Notes under the pieces: generated by a model | What the model was told of the DNA's origin: nothing | The model's database searches: none | What the model saw: the letters and a program-made list of their open reading frames with translations, nothing else | In this document: in pieces, positions 10,771-20,212 of the stretch | Layout of the letters: the number at the start of each line of letters is the position of its first letter | Numbering within the stretch: the first letter of the stretch is position 1 | Made by a program: the position numbers and the translations under genes | DNA from: Deltaproteobacteria bacterium YD0425bin50 | GTDB taxonomy: Bacteria; Desulfobacterota; Desulfobacteria; Desulfobacterales; YD0425bin50 | NCBI GenBank assembly: GCA_002753105.1 | Contig: PDZT01000009.1 | Span: 1-44,911, forward strand | DNA length: 44,911 nucleotides | Reading direction: 5' to 3'

Positions 10771-11091
10771 ATGCAAGTAAATGAATTGTATGACATGTTA
10801 AAAAGAACACAGGAGCCTAAAGGCTATGTGTTTAATGAAGACAAGGAAAGAGTCGTTGATTTGTTGGCAGCATTATTAACCAATAAAGAACGTTATGGCT
10901 ATATGTGCTGTCCATGCCGTCTGGCCTCTGGAAACCGAGAACAAGACAAGGATATCATTTGCCCTTGTGCCTATCGGGAACCAGATGTGAAGGAATACGG
11001 AAGTTGTTATTGTAATTTATATGTCACCAACGCATGGAATGAAGGGAAATTAGATACCACAGTTTATATTCCGGAGCGACGCCCCATTTAA
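10771..11091 (+). CDS. Ferredoxin-thioredoxin reductase catalytic-subunit-like protein
   Basis: A 106-residue protein with the three-part cysteine pattern of FTR catalytic subunits: CPC (47-49), CPC (64-66) and CYC (79-81). In canonical FTR these bind a [4Fe-4S] cluster next to a redox-active disulfide and pass electrons from ferredoxin to thioredoxin. Two things differ here. The third motif is CYC and not CHC, so the conserved active-site His is Tyr. The spacings are 14 and 12 residues and not about 16 and 8. An extra Cys46 precedes the first motif. No variable subunit is nearby, as expected outside cyanobacteria and plastids. A GGAGG Shine-Dalgarno precedes the ATG, and the gene lies 26 bp after the regulator. 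Confidence 0.85.
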   Translation: MQVNELYDMLKRTQEPKGYVFNEDKERVVDLLAALLTNKERYGYMCCPCRLASGNREQDKDIICPCAYREPDVKEYGSCYCNLYVTNAWNEGKLDTTVYIPERRPI

Positions 11092-11226
11092 TCTATATAT
11101 CCTGTTATCCAAATGTTAACAGAACCTAAATTACACCCTATAATTTTTCAACTCCCACTCTCTGAACTATCAGAAAGTAGTATCAAAATAGTTCAACATT
11201 CAAATCACTGGAACTGTTCCCGACTA

Positions 11227-11268
11227 TAAAAAAAGAGTGACCCTGACACATCTTTTGGTGCCAGGGTC
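11227..11268 (-). terminator. Minus-strand hairpin followed by a T-tract
   Basis: The stem GACCCTG/CAGGGTC (11239-11245 and 11262-11268) continues inward with CAC/GTG after one mismatch. Read on the minus strand it is followed by ACTC and seven T residues (11227-11233), as in an intrinsic terminator. No minus-strand gene leads into it, so it may terminate an unannotated antisense RNA, be a relic, or act only as a palindrome. Confidence 0.4.
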
Positions 11269-11351
11269 TTATGGAGGGAAAATCAGTCATTATTCTTTCA
11301 GGCTTGCCACAAGCCATTATTCAGTATAATGCTGACTTGGGTGGGCATTAA

Positions 11352-11373
11352 ATAAGTCGTTTATAAGTCGTTT
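11352..11373. repeat. Perfect 11-bp tandem duplication ATAAGTCGTTT
   Basis: Two identical 11-bp units (11352-11362, 11363-11373) abut, one helical turn apart. They lie about 150-200 bp upstream of the putative promoter and start of the TPR-CHAT gene. Head-to-tail sites at one-turn spacing are typical of regulator binding sites, but the role is inferred. Confidence 0.5.
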
Positions 11374-11517
11374 AATACTATAACGAAATGTTGATTTTTT
11401 AAATCTGCAATTAAAATGCCATAAGTAACTTTTTACTGCTTGTATTGTTTTCATAGATGAACTGTTTATAAAATTGATCAAAATAAAACCGATTTAGTAT
11501 TTATATATAAATATTTC

Positions 11518-11546
11518 TTGACAGTTTGTAAAAGAATTCGACAAAT
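11518..11546 (+). promoter_or_regulatory. Possible sigma-70 promoter of the TPR-CHAT gene
   Basis: A perfect TTGACA (11518-11523) is followed 17 bases later by the weak -10 ACAAAT (11541-11546); TATA-like strings lie just downstream. It is 53 bp before the ATG at 11577. The -35 is good and the -10 is poor, so the call is tentative. Confidence 0.35.
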
Positions 11547-11576
11547 ATAAATCTGAAATATATAGGTTGATTTGTC

Positions 11577-14500
11577 ATGAGATGCTTCAATAATAATCAT
11601 ATCAATATTGGATCAATGAAAATTAAAAAAAAAAATCAGATAGCTCAGTTAAAAATTCATATGGGAATTTTTCTTTTTTCCCTCTTAACAACAATGACTT
11701 CTACATTTGAGTGCCATGCAACAAATCAGTATCACAAAATTATCATGCCAGAACCTATTACTGCTGAAAGTGATCCGATCACCCATGTTGATGTTTCCAA
11801 AGATGGGAAAAAACTTGTATATGCACTTCAAAAAGATCAATTTTCAGATTTATGGTTAAAACCATTAGATAAAGCAGCTCAAAGTCTGCCTGAAAAAATA
11901 ACTTCTGATCCGGGTGATGAATTATCCCCAGTGTTTTCGAATGATAGCCGATTTATCGCATTTACTGGTACAACCTATGATGTCAAAGGAGATATTTATC
12001 TTATTGATCTGGATAAAAAACCATATTCCCCTATTCGACTCACAGACCGTAATACAGAAGATGGCGGACCTTGTTTTTCACCTGATGGTAATCTGTTGTA
12101 TTTTCATCAGACAGAACCCAAAACCATGCAGAAGCATATTGTATATTTAGACATCTCTTCTTTTAAAAAATCATCAAAAGATAACAAAACAAGCATCTAT
12201 ACAGTTACTCAACTCAATGGAATTGACTATGCTGGTTTTCCTGCTGTTTCACCTGATGGGACTAAAATTGCCTGTGTGGTTTACAAAGATGATCCTTATG
12301 GGGATATTTATGTGTTGGATATCAACCAACAGATATCCACCTGTATTTCACGAGGAACTGGGATCGATTTTTCCCCTTCATGGTCACCAGATGGAAAATA
12401 TCTATATTTTTCGCGTATTGCTTATGACACTACTCATGATGGTAGTTTGAATTCTAGTGATCGATCGGCCATCTATAGAGTACCTTTTCCATTATCTGAC
12501 AATAAATCAATAGATTCTTTTTTACACACTCTTTTTGAACGTTCCTCATTTCAATCAAAATTTTTTGTCACAACTATGTTTTATCTTTCAGATATGAAAA
12601 CAGGCAGCAATTGTATGATGCTGCCTATGGAAGGTCAAATTCCACTCATGCCAACTTCTGAAGAGCAGCTTAACTTCGCAAATCAATTATCAGAAGCCAT
12701 TCCATATGATCCTCTGACAACAGTAGTAGCCTATTCTAAAGTATTAGAACGCTATCAACATGATCCGCTGATGTTTGCCCGCATCACTTACATGATCGGT
12801 AAATTATATCAGAATATGAATTTGGATGACGCTGCAAAAGAAATGTTTGTCAAAGTGAATACTCGATTTAAAGAAATTCAACCTGAAGCTGGGTTATCCA
12901 CTATTTGGATACAGGTACTTAAAGCCAATCCATATATAAATCGTTTTCAGCATAACACCGTATCTGACACCAAGGAAATTGAAATATCCGCTCATATTGT
13001 AAAGTCAATTATGGATAGCTTACAGCACATGGCTGATGAATACAAATCTATCACTGAGGTCAGAGAACGTGCTTTAATTGAAACTGCAAGGCTGTATATT
13101 CATAATACCCAGCGACTTGTTAATTATAACACCGCAATTACATTATTGGATCAGATAATTACAACGAGTTCATTGGAAAATCCGATTCGATCAGAAGCTC
13201 TGCTACTCAAATCCGATATTTATAAACTGCTTGGTGATTTTAAGGCGGCTCATTCGATTTGTATATCAATTATTGGGAATCTCAAACCCGAATCGCGGGA
13301 AAAACGATTTCTGATTGATGAAGCCATTGAACGTTTGATTTCCCTTTATATTTCGGATTTAGAAAAAATGAACCCCGTTAGTTTAAATGAAAAAATTTTT
13401 TTGTTACATCAAATTGCCACTGAAAACAAAACCAAACTTCCGTTTTTAGCTATTGGTGCACTCAATCGTATTGGTGACTTATATTTTTCAAATGATGAAT
13501 GGGCAAAAGCGAAATCCGCTTATCAGGAAGTTTTAGACAATTTTACTTATATTTCAACAGGTACGGCTGCGGCAAGACTTGCACTTGCTGAAATCTATTA
13601 TCGTGAAGAACGGTTTAAACGCGCATTAGAACTTTACGAAAGTGAAATTCAGTTAAGACCCAGAGAAGATGAAATCCGAAAACTTGCCCGTCAAGGATAT
13701 ATTCGTAAGTCAATTGCTTCTGGAGAATATTTGTTTCGGTTAGGTGAAATTGCAAGCGCACGAAAAATTTTTAAGGAGCTTATGGATTATGATGACCAAA
13801 TTGTCGAAGCTCACAGAGGCTACATTCAATGTGCTAATGCACAGCATGATATTCAACGCGTATTCAACGACTACCAAAATCGTATGGAAAAAGAGCCCAA
13901 CAATGCTGTAGTGATTTATGCTACAGCATTGTGTTTAACTTATTTCAATCACCAATCTCAGTTAGAACAAGCTAAAAACCTGATTGTAAAAGCAATTGCC
14001 ATTCAAGGCCAGATTTCCTATTTTTATCAAACGTTGGGGTATGTGTATGAAGTTTTTGAAACTGTTTATGGAAAACCACAGCAGATTGAATATAGTCTTG
14101 AGTATTATCAAAAAGCATATGTATTAACCAATACAGAATCAAATCCTCAAAATACTGCGAATCTCTTGCTTAATATTGGGAATATTTATTATTTATTGCA
14201 GCAATATGCGAAAGCTTTCGACTACTATCAGCGTCGGGAAAATACAAAAATGCCGTTTGATTACCCGGATACCGAACTTTTATTTTATCGGAGATTGGGT
14301 CAATCGGCATTTCAAGTTAGACAGAATTCAAAGGCGATTGAAGTCTATACTGCTGCATTACATCACATTGAAAAACGTATTGATCCACTTGCGGTGGTTA
14401 CAGCATTTGACAAACTTCACCGCTATCTCGTATCCACAATGTTTACTCCTGCTGAACAACAGGAGACCTTACGTAACAAGACAAAATTATTGTTTGAAAA

Positions 14501-17500
14501 AAAAGCCACTATTTATGCTCAGCTTTCTGAGTATTGTCAGGCTCCCAAATATCCTACAGATCCAGAATGGCAAGTTTATATAAAACAGATTCAAACAGTA
14601 GTGAAAGATCAAACTCAACTGAATCAGGATAGCTTTGAACTATATCGTGAACTTTACGGCAAAGCAGGTTTTAGCCCAAGTGAATCCGTTGATGATGTCA
14701 AAACAACATTAGACTATCTAATGGCACGTATTGATGAGGCCATGCATGTACCAGAACGATTGATGATGCTGTTTACTGAAATTACAGATCGACTTGCATT
14801 GGCATATCAGGAATCTGAAATGCTTGAGCAGGCGGTGGATTTTTTTGAAAAAGCCTATGTACTCAATCAAGGTCTGGGCAATGTAAAAAATCTTGCCCGA
14901 AATAAACGACAGACAGCTTACAATCGTTACATGCTTGCGCAAACCAGAACAGGAAATACGCATCGTGAATTGTTAGAAAAATCCCGAACGGACTTTCTTG
15001 AAGTCTTAAAACTCATAAAAACCTATGGCGTGTTATCTCAGGCAGAACCTAAACAGGAACAAGGCCTATTCAATATTGCCCCACGCGTAGCCATAGATGA
15101 AAAAAATGCGACTGAAGCTGCATATGGGTTTACCAAAGATCAGGAAGAACGCCTTGCGAAAACGTTTATTGCACGCATTGATGTTGAATTAGGCAATCTT
15201 TCGAGTGCAGAAAACACTTTTCAGGCAATGTTACAGGAATACCCTAAAGACCGTGAGATAGATGAAAAAGACCTGTTTGGTGTTGGATTGTTATGGCATC
15301 GTGCAGCTCACATTTCCAATGCACAATTGGATTTAAAAACAGCATATGAACGGTTTGCTTATGCAACACAAATTTCAATCGCATTGAAAAATCCAGTGAG
15401 CGCGTCCATCAATCTAAGAAATGCAGCTTATGTTCTGTCGAACATGAACGATATGCCGCAAGATGAAAAAAACATCTATGTCTCCCAGATGAGTGTTTTA
15501 GATGATAACGTCATGTCCTTATTCAAAGATAATACGATGTTTTTTTCAAATCCGATTATAGCAATCCACCACAATGCAATGGGCGTTTTTTTTCTTACAT
15601 TGAGTCCATCAAAAAAGGATAGAATCGACGATTCCGTTCGTCAGATGCAACAGATAAAACGTGCTGTAATGCATTTTAGCAAAGGTATTGCCCAGTTTGA
15701 AACCCAGAAAAAATATTTTCGTGATCAATTGGCTATATGGGCGCTGTTATATGTAAATATGGGAAAAGCAAGCCAAATGCTGAATGAACCTGATGTTGCA
15801 TCGCGTCATTACAATTTAGCATTGCCGATTACCAGAGAAGCCAAAACACCGGATATTGAATGGCGGGCATTGGTGGGGCTCAACCAATTACCAGAGGCAT
15901 TAGTTGTTTTAGAATCCGTCAATATGGTGCGATCTGGATGTGGTGATCAGGAAATCATTGAAAGTTTTTGGCCGCTTGTATTAGAAAAAATTCAGCAAGA
16001 TGATCTTGAATCAGCATTTAATCTAATGGAACATCTTTCAGAACTTGAACGCTTTCATCGTTTGAGCGAGATGGTCAAACCTAAAAATAAAGAAGAAATG
16101 GCATTATATCAGGATTTGTATCCGCATCTATTACGAATTCAGGAAATCCAAACTCAAGTTGCATCTGCAACTCCAGAAAAACAAGCGTATCTCAAGCAGG
16201 ATTTAGAAAATGAATGGCGATTATATAACGCCAAGGAAAATCAGAATTTACCTGCATTTATCCAGTCTATTCAAGATAACGAGACTCGTCATCGCATGAT
16301 TATGCTATTAGGACTCAGTTCTCATGCTGAACAACTTGCTGATATTGAAGTCAATAAAATGGGCTTCAGTTTAAAAAAAACCTATGAATCACTGATGGCA
16401 ACCCATCATGATGTTTGGACTCAAGCCAAGTCAGACCGATATAATGGCGAATTATCAGAGATTATATATTTTATAGGTGCATCATCCTGTGAAGCAATTG
16501 ATATCATGGAATCCCTTTCTGATAATGAAATGCTTGTTCGGTTATTTCCAATACATCATAATTCGATGATTGGTTTTAGTGTAACCAACAGCCAGTTATC
16601 GCTTTTAACCACAGATACACTGAATACCCTTGAATTAAAACCGATTACATACATTGCACATGAACAGATTCATCAGGTTTTGAAACAAAAGAGCCTGCCT
16701 GATCTATTATTGAATTCAATGGCAACATACGTATTCAATACGACTCAGCTTTTTCGTAGCATAAAACAGCAAAAACCATTTAAACATAAGCTGTTATCAA
16801 CCATTCCTTTGGAAGCCCAAAAATTTAATGGTTTTCAAGTTCAATCCTTAGCTGATATGGAGCAGTCAGAAACAAAAAATAGCAAATTCAATACACATAC
16901 GCTTCTTCTATTCGACCGTATAGCCAAGGGACATAGTGTGCCAGTAAAAGAAAACGCGTCGGCTTTTCCAGATATCTTTATAACGGATGGACAACAAGCA
17001 TTACCAAGAACCGCTTTAGTTGAATTGTTGACCGGTCTTTCAGGCTTAACCCTTACGATTTTACCGAATATAGATTCTGATTATCTATATGAAATATCAC
17101 ATGTATTTTCTTTGTTCGGATGTCCAAGTCTAGTAGTGGGAACACATTCGTCAGCAGATGATGAATTTGTTCAGGCATTCATGCAGCATTATAAATCTCA
17201 ATCTGTATCAGAGGCTTTGAAAGAGACAACAAATCAGTTCAAGACGGATGACCAATGGATTTCTATTGGATATGCAGGGATGGGTAGAGAACAAGCCTTA
17301 ACCTTTTCCCAAAATCATTTTGTTGAATATGTAAAAAGAGCACAAAATGCGTTTCGCAATCAAAACTATAGTGAAGCATTAAATTTCTTTGAAAATGCCA
17401 TAGCTATAGCTCAGGCAGATGATCGGTTTGCCAAATATTTACCAAATTTGTATTCTTCAGCCACTGATAGCGCTTACTTGTTACAAGAGTATCATCAGGC

Positions 17501-20180
17501 ATTAATTTATGCTAAACAATTAACAGATTCATTTGATAGCCAAAGTCACTCTTCAAAATCGTATGCCGATGCATTACGCGTGTTAGGCCTGCTGTATAGC
17601 CGAACAGAACAGTATGATGAAGCGGTTCAGGTCTTGGAGAAAAGTTTGCAGATACTACAAAATGGTCAATCTCAAAGCGAAGAAGCCAATCTTCTTTCGA
17701 CCTTGGGAATCGTCTTTGAATCAGCGATGGATTATGATCAGGCATTAAGTTATTTTTGGGCATCTAAAGACAAATACGAATCGGCAACGTCTCATGATGA
17801 AACAAAACAAAGCGTTACTGCACAACAATATATGAATATCGGCCGGATATATGATCATCGAATGAATAGTTATGCTAAAGGGATTGAAAATTATCAACAA
17901 GCCATGATGATTTATAAAGAAATAAATGACAAAGATAATATTGCCTTATGCTTACTAAACCAAGGCAGATGTCAACGGTTGTTGGGGAATTTATCAACCG
18001 CAGAACAGGTGTATGAACAAGCATTAACGTATTGTGATAAAGAAATCAAAAATCAGCTCTGGGTTAAAATTATTCTAGAACAAGCAAATAATGCATGGTT
18101 TCAAGCACGTTATGAGCAGGCATTTCGTTTTGTTCATCAAGCATACGAAACAGCAAAGCAAAACACATGGCGGGAACTTGAACTCATGACGTTAAACACA
18201 ACAGGGCTTATTTTTTGGTCTTTGGGTAATTATGAAAAAGCCAAAGAAGAATTTAATATTGGGCTTGAGTTATGCCAGAATTCGTCAGAACTTGAAGGTG
18301 AAAAGGCAACAACACTCAATAATTTGGGCACAGTATTCAGAGATATGGGGAACTATTCAGAAGCATTAAATTACTTTTCCAAAGCATTGGCAATTGATCA
18401 GCGTATGAAATCCCAATGGGCTGTTGCGTATGATTTAAAAAATCAGGGATTAACCTATCTTTTAATGCAAAAACCGAATGATGCTATGCCGTTATTTCAA
18501 AAAGCTGTCCAACTGGCGTCAGACATTGGAGATCGTATTAATGAAGCAAAATCCCGTTTATGTTTAGGAGATGCCTATTATGAATTAAAACAAACAGATA
18601 TGGCTGAACAGGCATATGATCAGGCACTGTCGCTTTCGAAAAGCATGATGCTACGTGAAGTCTGGTGGCGGTCTTTATTTGGACTTTCGCGCATTCAATT
18701 TGATAAATCCACTTCTGCGGGAAAAGATCAGGCTGAAAAATTGCTTTATGAGGCTGTAGATGTGATTGAAATCATGCGCGCAGATATAAAAATTGAACAA
18801 CTCAAAAATCAGTTTATTACAGATAAAATGGTGGTATATGAAGCCTTAGTAGAATTGTTAGCAACAACAGGTAAAATCAACGCTGCGTTCGAAGTTGCCG
18901 AACGTTCCAGAGCGAGAGGTTTTATTGATCTTTTAGGCAATCAGCGGTTGTCTTTAGCCAACAGTATCGACCAAAAATTGTATGATAAATACATGTTAAT
19001 TCGATCGGAAATTGAAGAGAAAGAATCGCTTAAAGTATATGCCATAGATCAGACATCAAAAACCATGTATGATAAAACCATCCAACAGTTAAATAGAGAT
19101 TTAGAAAGTGTTATGCTTGAAATTGAAGGGCAAAATCCTTCTTTAACTTCGTTTGTAACGATTCGTCCATTATCGCTTGAAAAAATTCAGGAAAAATTAG
19201 AGTCAGGCGTAGCATTATTGGCGTATTTTTTGCTTAAAAATGAATTATGTTGTTGGATTATTCAACACAATTCAGTAAATTTAGTACGAACTCCTATAAA
19301 TCGCCATGAAATGAATCAAAAAATTCTTATTTTTCGTAGAGCGATTCAGAATTTAGACCCTATAGATAAATTATCCGAAGAATTGTATCAGACGTTGATA
19401 CAGCCTGTAATTCACTATATACGGGATGTGCATTATTTAGGAATTATTCCACATGGGCAGTTGCATTATCTTTCTTTTGGAACGTTAGCAGATGGAAATG
19501 AATATTTAATTGATAAATATGCGTTTTTTTATTTGCCGAGTGCTAGTGTTTTAGAATATACTTTACAAAAACGAATTCAACATGTAGCAAAACCTAAAGT
19601 TTTAGCGATAGGCAATCCAGATTTAGGAGATAAAGGATTGGATTTGCCATTTTCTGAACAGGAAGTGAAGACAATGTCTTGGAATTTTCCAGATATTACA
19701 ACCCTTACTCGTGAACAGGCAACCGATCGCTGGGTTATAGATCATATCAGCGATTTTAACATTATTCATCTTGCGTCACATGGTGAATTTGATTCGCTGA
19801 ATCCGTTATTTTCATCGATTAAATTAACGAAAACCCAAAAATCAGATGGAAATTTAGAGGCAACGGAAGTATTTCAGTTAAATATTAAGGCTGATATGGT
19901 CGTTCTGAGTGCCTGTCAAACAGGTTTAGGTAAAATCACTGCGGGAGATGATGTTGTTGGGTTAAACCGGGCTTTTTTTTATGCAGGAACCCACACTGTG
20001 GTTTCAAGTCTTTGGCGAGTCAGTGATATCAGTACAGCGATGTTAATTAAAGCATTTTATCGCCAATATCATAATCAAAAAAAGGCTGATTGTTTACGTC
20101 TTGCAGCACTTCATGTTAAAAATTTTTATTCTCATCCCGGATACTGGGGGGCGTTTACGCTTGTTGGAGATTATTTTTAG
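11577..20180 (+). CDS. Giant exported propeller-TPR-CHAT protein with a second, degenerate CHAT domain
   Basis: A 2867-residue protein and the longest gene in the window. Residues 1-49 carry an export signal with hydrophobic core IFLFSLLTTM. The ATG at residue 14 (11616, after TTGGA) is an equally good start. Residues 65-310 hold TolB/PD40 beta-propeller repeats (VSPDGTKIACV, SWSPDGKYLYFS). Residues 360-1500 and 1910-2440 are TPR arrays. Residues 2530-2867 are a CHAT (caspase-like, clan CD) peptidase domain with catalytic His2735 in LASHGEF and Cys2780 in SACQTG, ending WGAFTLVGDYF. Residues 1627-1903 repeat the CHAT fold in degenerate form, without either catalytic residue. CHAT proteins include HetF and CRISPR-associated TPR-CHAT proteases; substrates here are unknown. 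The export signal points to the periplasm. An RSH gene begins 32 bp downstream. Confidence 0.93.
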   Translation: MRCFNNNHINIGSMKIKKKNQIAQLKIHMGIFLFSLLTTMTSTFECHATNQYHKIIMPEPITAESDPITHVDVSKDGKKLVYALQKDQFSDLWLKPLDKAAQSLPEKITSDPGDELSPVFSNDSRFIAFTGTTYDVKGDIYLIDLDKKPYSPIRLTDRNTEDGGPCFSPDGNLLYFHQTEPKTMQKHIVYLDISSFKKSSKDNKTSIYTVTQLNGIDYAGFPAVSPDGTKIACVVYKDDPYGDIYVLDINQQISTCISRGTGIDFSPSWSPDGKYLYFSRIAYDTTHDGSLNSSDRSAIYRVPFPLSDNKSIDSFLHTLFERSSFQSKFFVTTMFYLSDMKTGSNCMMLPMEGQIPLMPTSEEQLNFANQLSEAIPYDPLTTVVAYSKVLERYQHDPLMFARITYMIGKLYQNMNLDDAAKEMFVKVNTRFKEIQPEAGLSTIWIQVLKANPYINRFQHNTVSDTKEIEISAHIVKSIMDSLQHMADEYKSITEVRERALIETARLYIHNTQRLVNYNTAITLLDQIITTSSLENPIRSEALLLKSDIYKLLGDFKAAHSICISIIGNLKPESREKRFLIDEAIERLISLYISDLEKMNPVSLNEKIFLLHQIATENKTKLPFLAIGALNRIGDLYFSNDEWAKAKSAYQEVLDNFTYISTGTAAARLALAEIYYREERFKRALELYESEIQLRPREDEIRKLARQGYIRKSIASGEYLFRLGEIASARKIFKELMDYDDQIVEAHRGYIQCANAQHDIQRVFNDYQNRMEKEPNNAVVIYATALCLTYFNHQSQLEQAKNLIVKAIAIQGQISYFYQTLGYVYEVFETVYGKPQQIEYSLEYYQKAYVLTNTESNPQNTANLLLNIGNIYYLLQQYAKAFDYYQRRENTKMPFDYPDTELLFYRRLGQSAFQVRQNSKAIEVYTAALHHIEKRIDPLAVVTAFDKLHRYLVSTMFTPAEQQETLRNKTKLLFEKKATIYAQLSEYCQAPKYPTDPEWQVYIKQIQTVVKDQTQLNQDSFELYRELYGKAGFSPSESVDDVKTTLDYLMARIDEAMHVPERLMMLFTEITDRLALAYQESEMLEQAVDFFEKAYVLNQGLGNVKNLARNKRQTAYNRYMLAQTRTGNTHRELLEKSRTDFLEVLKLIKTYGVLSQAEPKQEQGLFNIAPRVAIDEKNATEAAYGFTKDQEERLAKTFIARIDVELGNLSSAENTFQAMLQEYPKDREIDEKDLFGVGLLWHRAAHISNAQLDLKTAYERFAYATQISIALKNPVSASINLRNAAYVLSNMNDMPQDEKNIYVSQMSVLDDNVMSLFKDNTMFFSNPIIAIHHNAMGVFFLTLSPSKKDRIDDSVRQMQQIKRAVMHFSKGIAQFETQKKYFRDQLAIWALLYVNMGKASQMLNEPDVASRHYNLALPITREAKTPDIEWRALVGLNQLPEALVVLESVNMVRSGCGDQEIIESFWPLVLEKIQQDDLESAFNLMEHLSELERFHRLSEMVKPKNKEEMALYQDLYPHLLRIQEIQTQVASATPEKQAYLKQDLENEWRLYNAKENQNLPAFIQSIQDNETRHRMIMLLGLSSHAEQLADIEVNKMGFSLKKTYESLMATHHDVWTQAKSDRYNGELSEIIYFIGASSCEAIDIMESLSDNEMLVRLFPIHHNSMIGFSVTNSQLSLLTTDTLNTLELKPITYIAHEQIHQVLKQKSLPDLLLNSMATYVFNTTQLFRSIKQQKPFKHKLLSTIPLEAQKFNGFQVQSLADMEQSETKNSKFNTHTLLLFDRIAKGHSVPVKENASAFPDIFITDGQQALPRTALVELLTGLSGLTLTILPNIDSDYLYEISHVFSLFGCPSLVVGTHSSADDEFVQAFMQHYKSQSVSEALKETTNQFKTDDQWISIGYAGMGREQALTFSQNHFVEYVKRAQNAFRNQNYSEALNFFENAIAIAQADDRFAKYLPNLYSSATDSAYLLQEYHQALIYAKQLTDSFDSQSHSSKSYADALRVLGLLYSRTEQYDEAVQVLEKSLQILQNGQSQSEEANLLSTLGIVFESAMDYDQALSYFWASKDKYESATSHDETKQSVTAQQYMNIGRIYDHRMNSYAKGIENYQQAMMIYKEINDKDNIALCLLNQGRCQRLLGNLSTAEQVYEQALTYCDKEIKNQLWVKIILEQANNAWFQARYEQAFRFVHQAYETAKQNTWRELELMTLNTTGLIFWSLGNYEKAKEEFNIGLELCQNSSELEGEKATTLNNLGTVFRDMGNYSEALNYFSKALAIDQRMKSQWAVAYDLKNQGLTYLLMQKPNDAMPLFQKAVQLASDIGDRINEAKSRLCLGDAYYELKQTDMAEQAYDQALSLSKSMMLREVWWRSLFGLSRIQFDKSTSAGKDQAEKLLYEAVDVIEIMRADIKIEQLKNQFITDKMVVYEALVELLATTGKINAAFEVAERSRARGFIDLLGNQRLSLANSIDQKLYDKYMLIRSEIEEKESLKVYAIDQTSKTMYDKTIQQLNRDLESVMLEIEGQNPSLTSFVTIRPLSLEKIQEKLESGVALLAYFLLKNELCCWIIQHNSVNLVRTPINRHEMNQKILIFRRAIQNLDPIDKLSEELYQTLIQPVIHYIRDVHYLGIIPHGQLHYLSFGTLADGNEYLIDKYAFFYLPSASVLEYTLQKRIQHVAKPKVLAIGNPDLGDKGLDLPFSEQEVKTMSWNFPDITTLTREQATDRWVIDHISDFNIIHLASHGEFDSLNPLFSSIKLTKTQKSDGNLEATEVFQLNIKADMVVLSACQTGLGKITAGDDVVGLNRAFFYAGTHTVVSSLWRVSDISTAMLIKAFYRQYHNQKKADCLRLAALHVKNFYSHPGYWGAFTLVGDYF

Positions 20181-20212
20181 ATTTTGACTTTTAGAAACTT
20201 GTGGAGCAAAAA

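Larger units (their letters stand above)
11092..11576. other. Intergenic leader before the TPR-CHAT gene
   Basis: This is 485 bp without a credible gene. It contains a hairpin with an A-tract at 11227-11268 and a 6-bp stem GGCTTG/CAAGCC at 11301-11315, set between short outer repeats AGTCA (11284) and TGACT (11333). It also holds the tandem repeat listed at 11352-11373 and a possible promoter at 11518-11546. The amount of structure is notable for the region upstream of the largest gene in the window. Confidence 0.6.
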
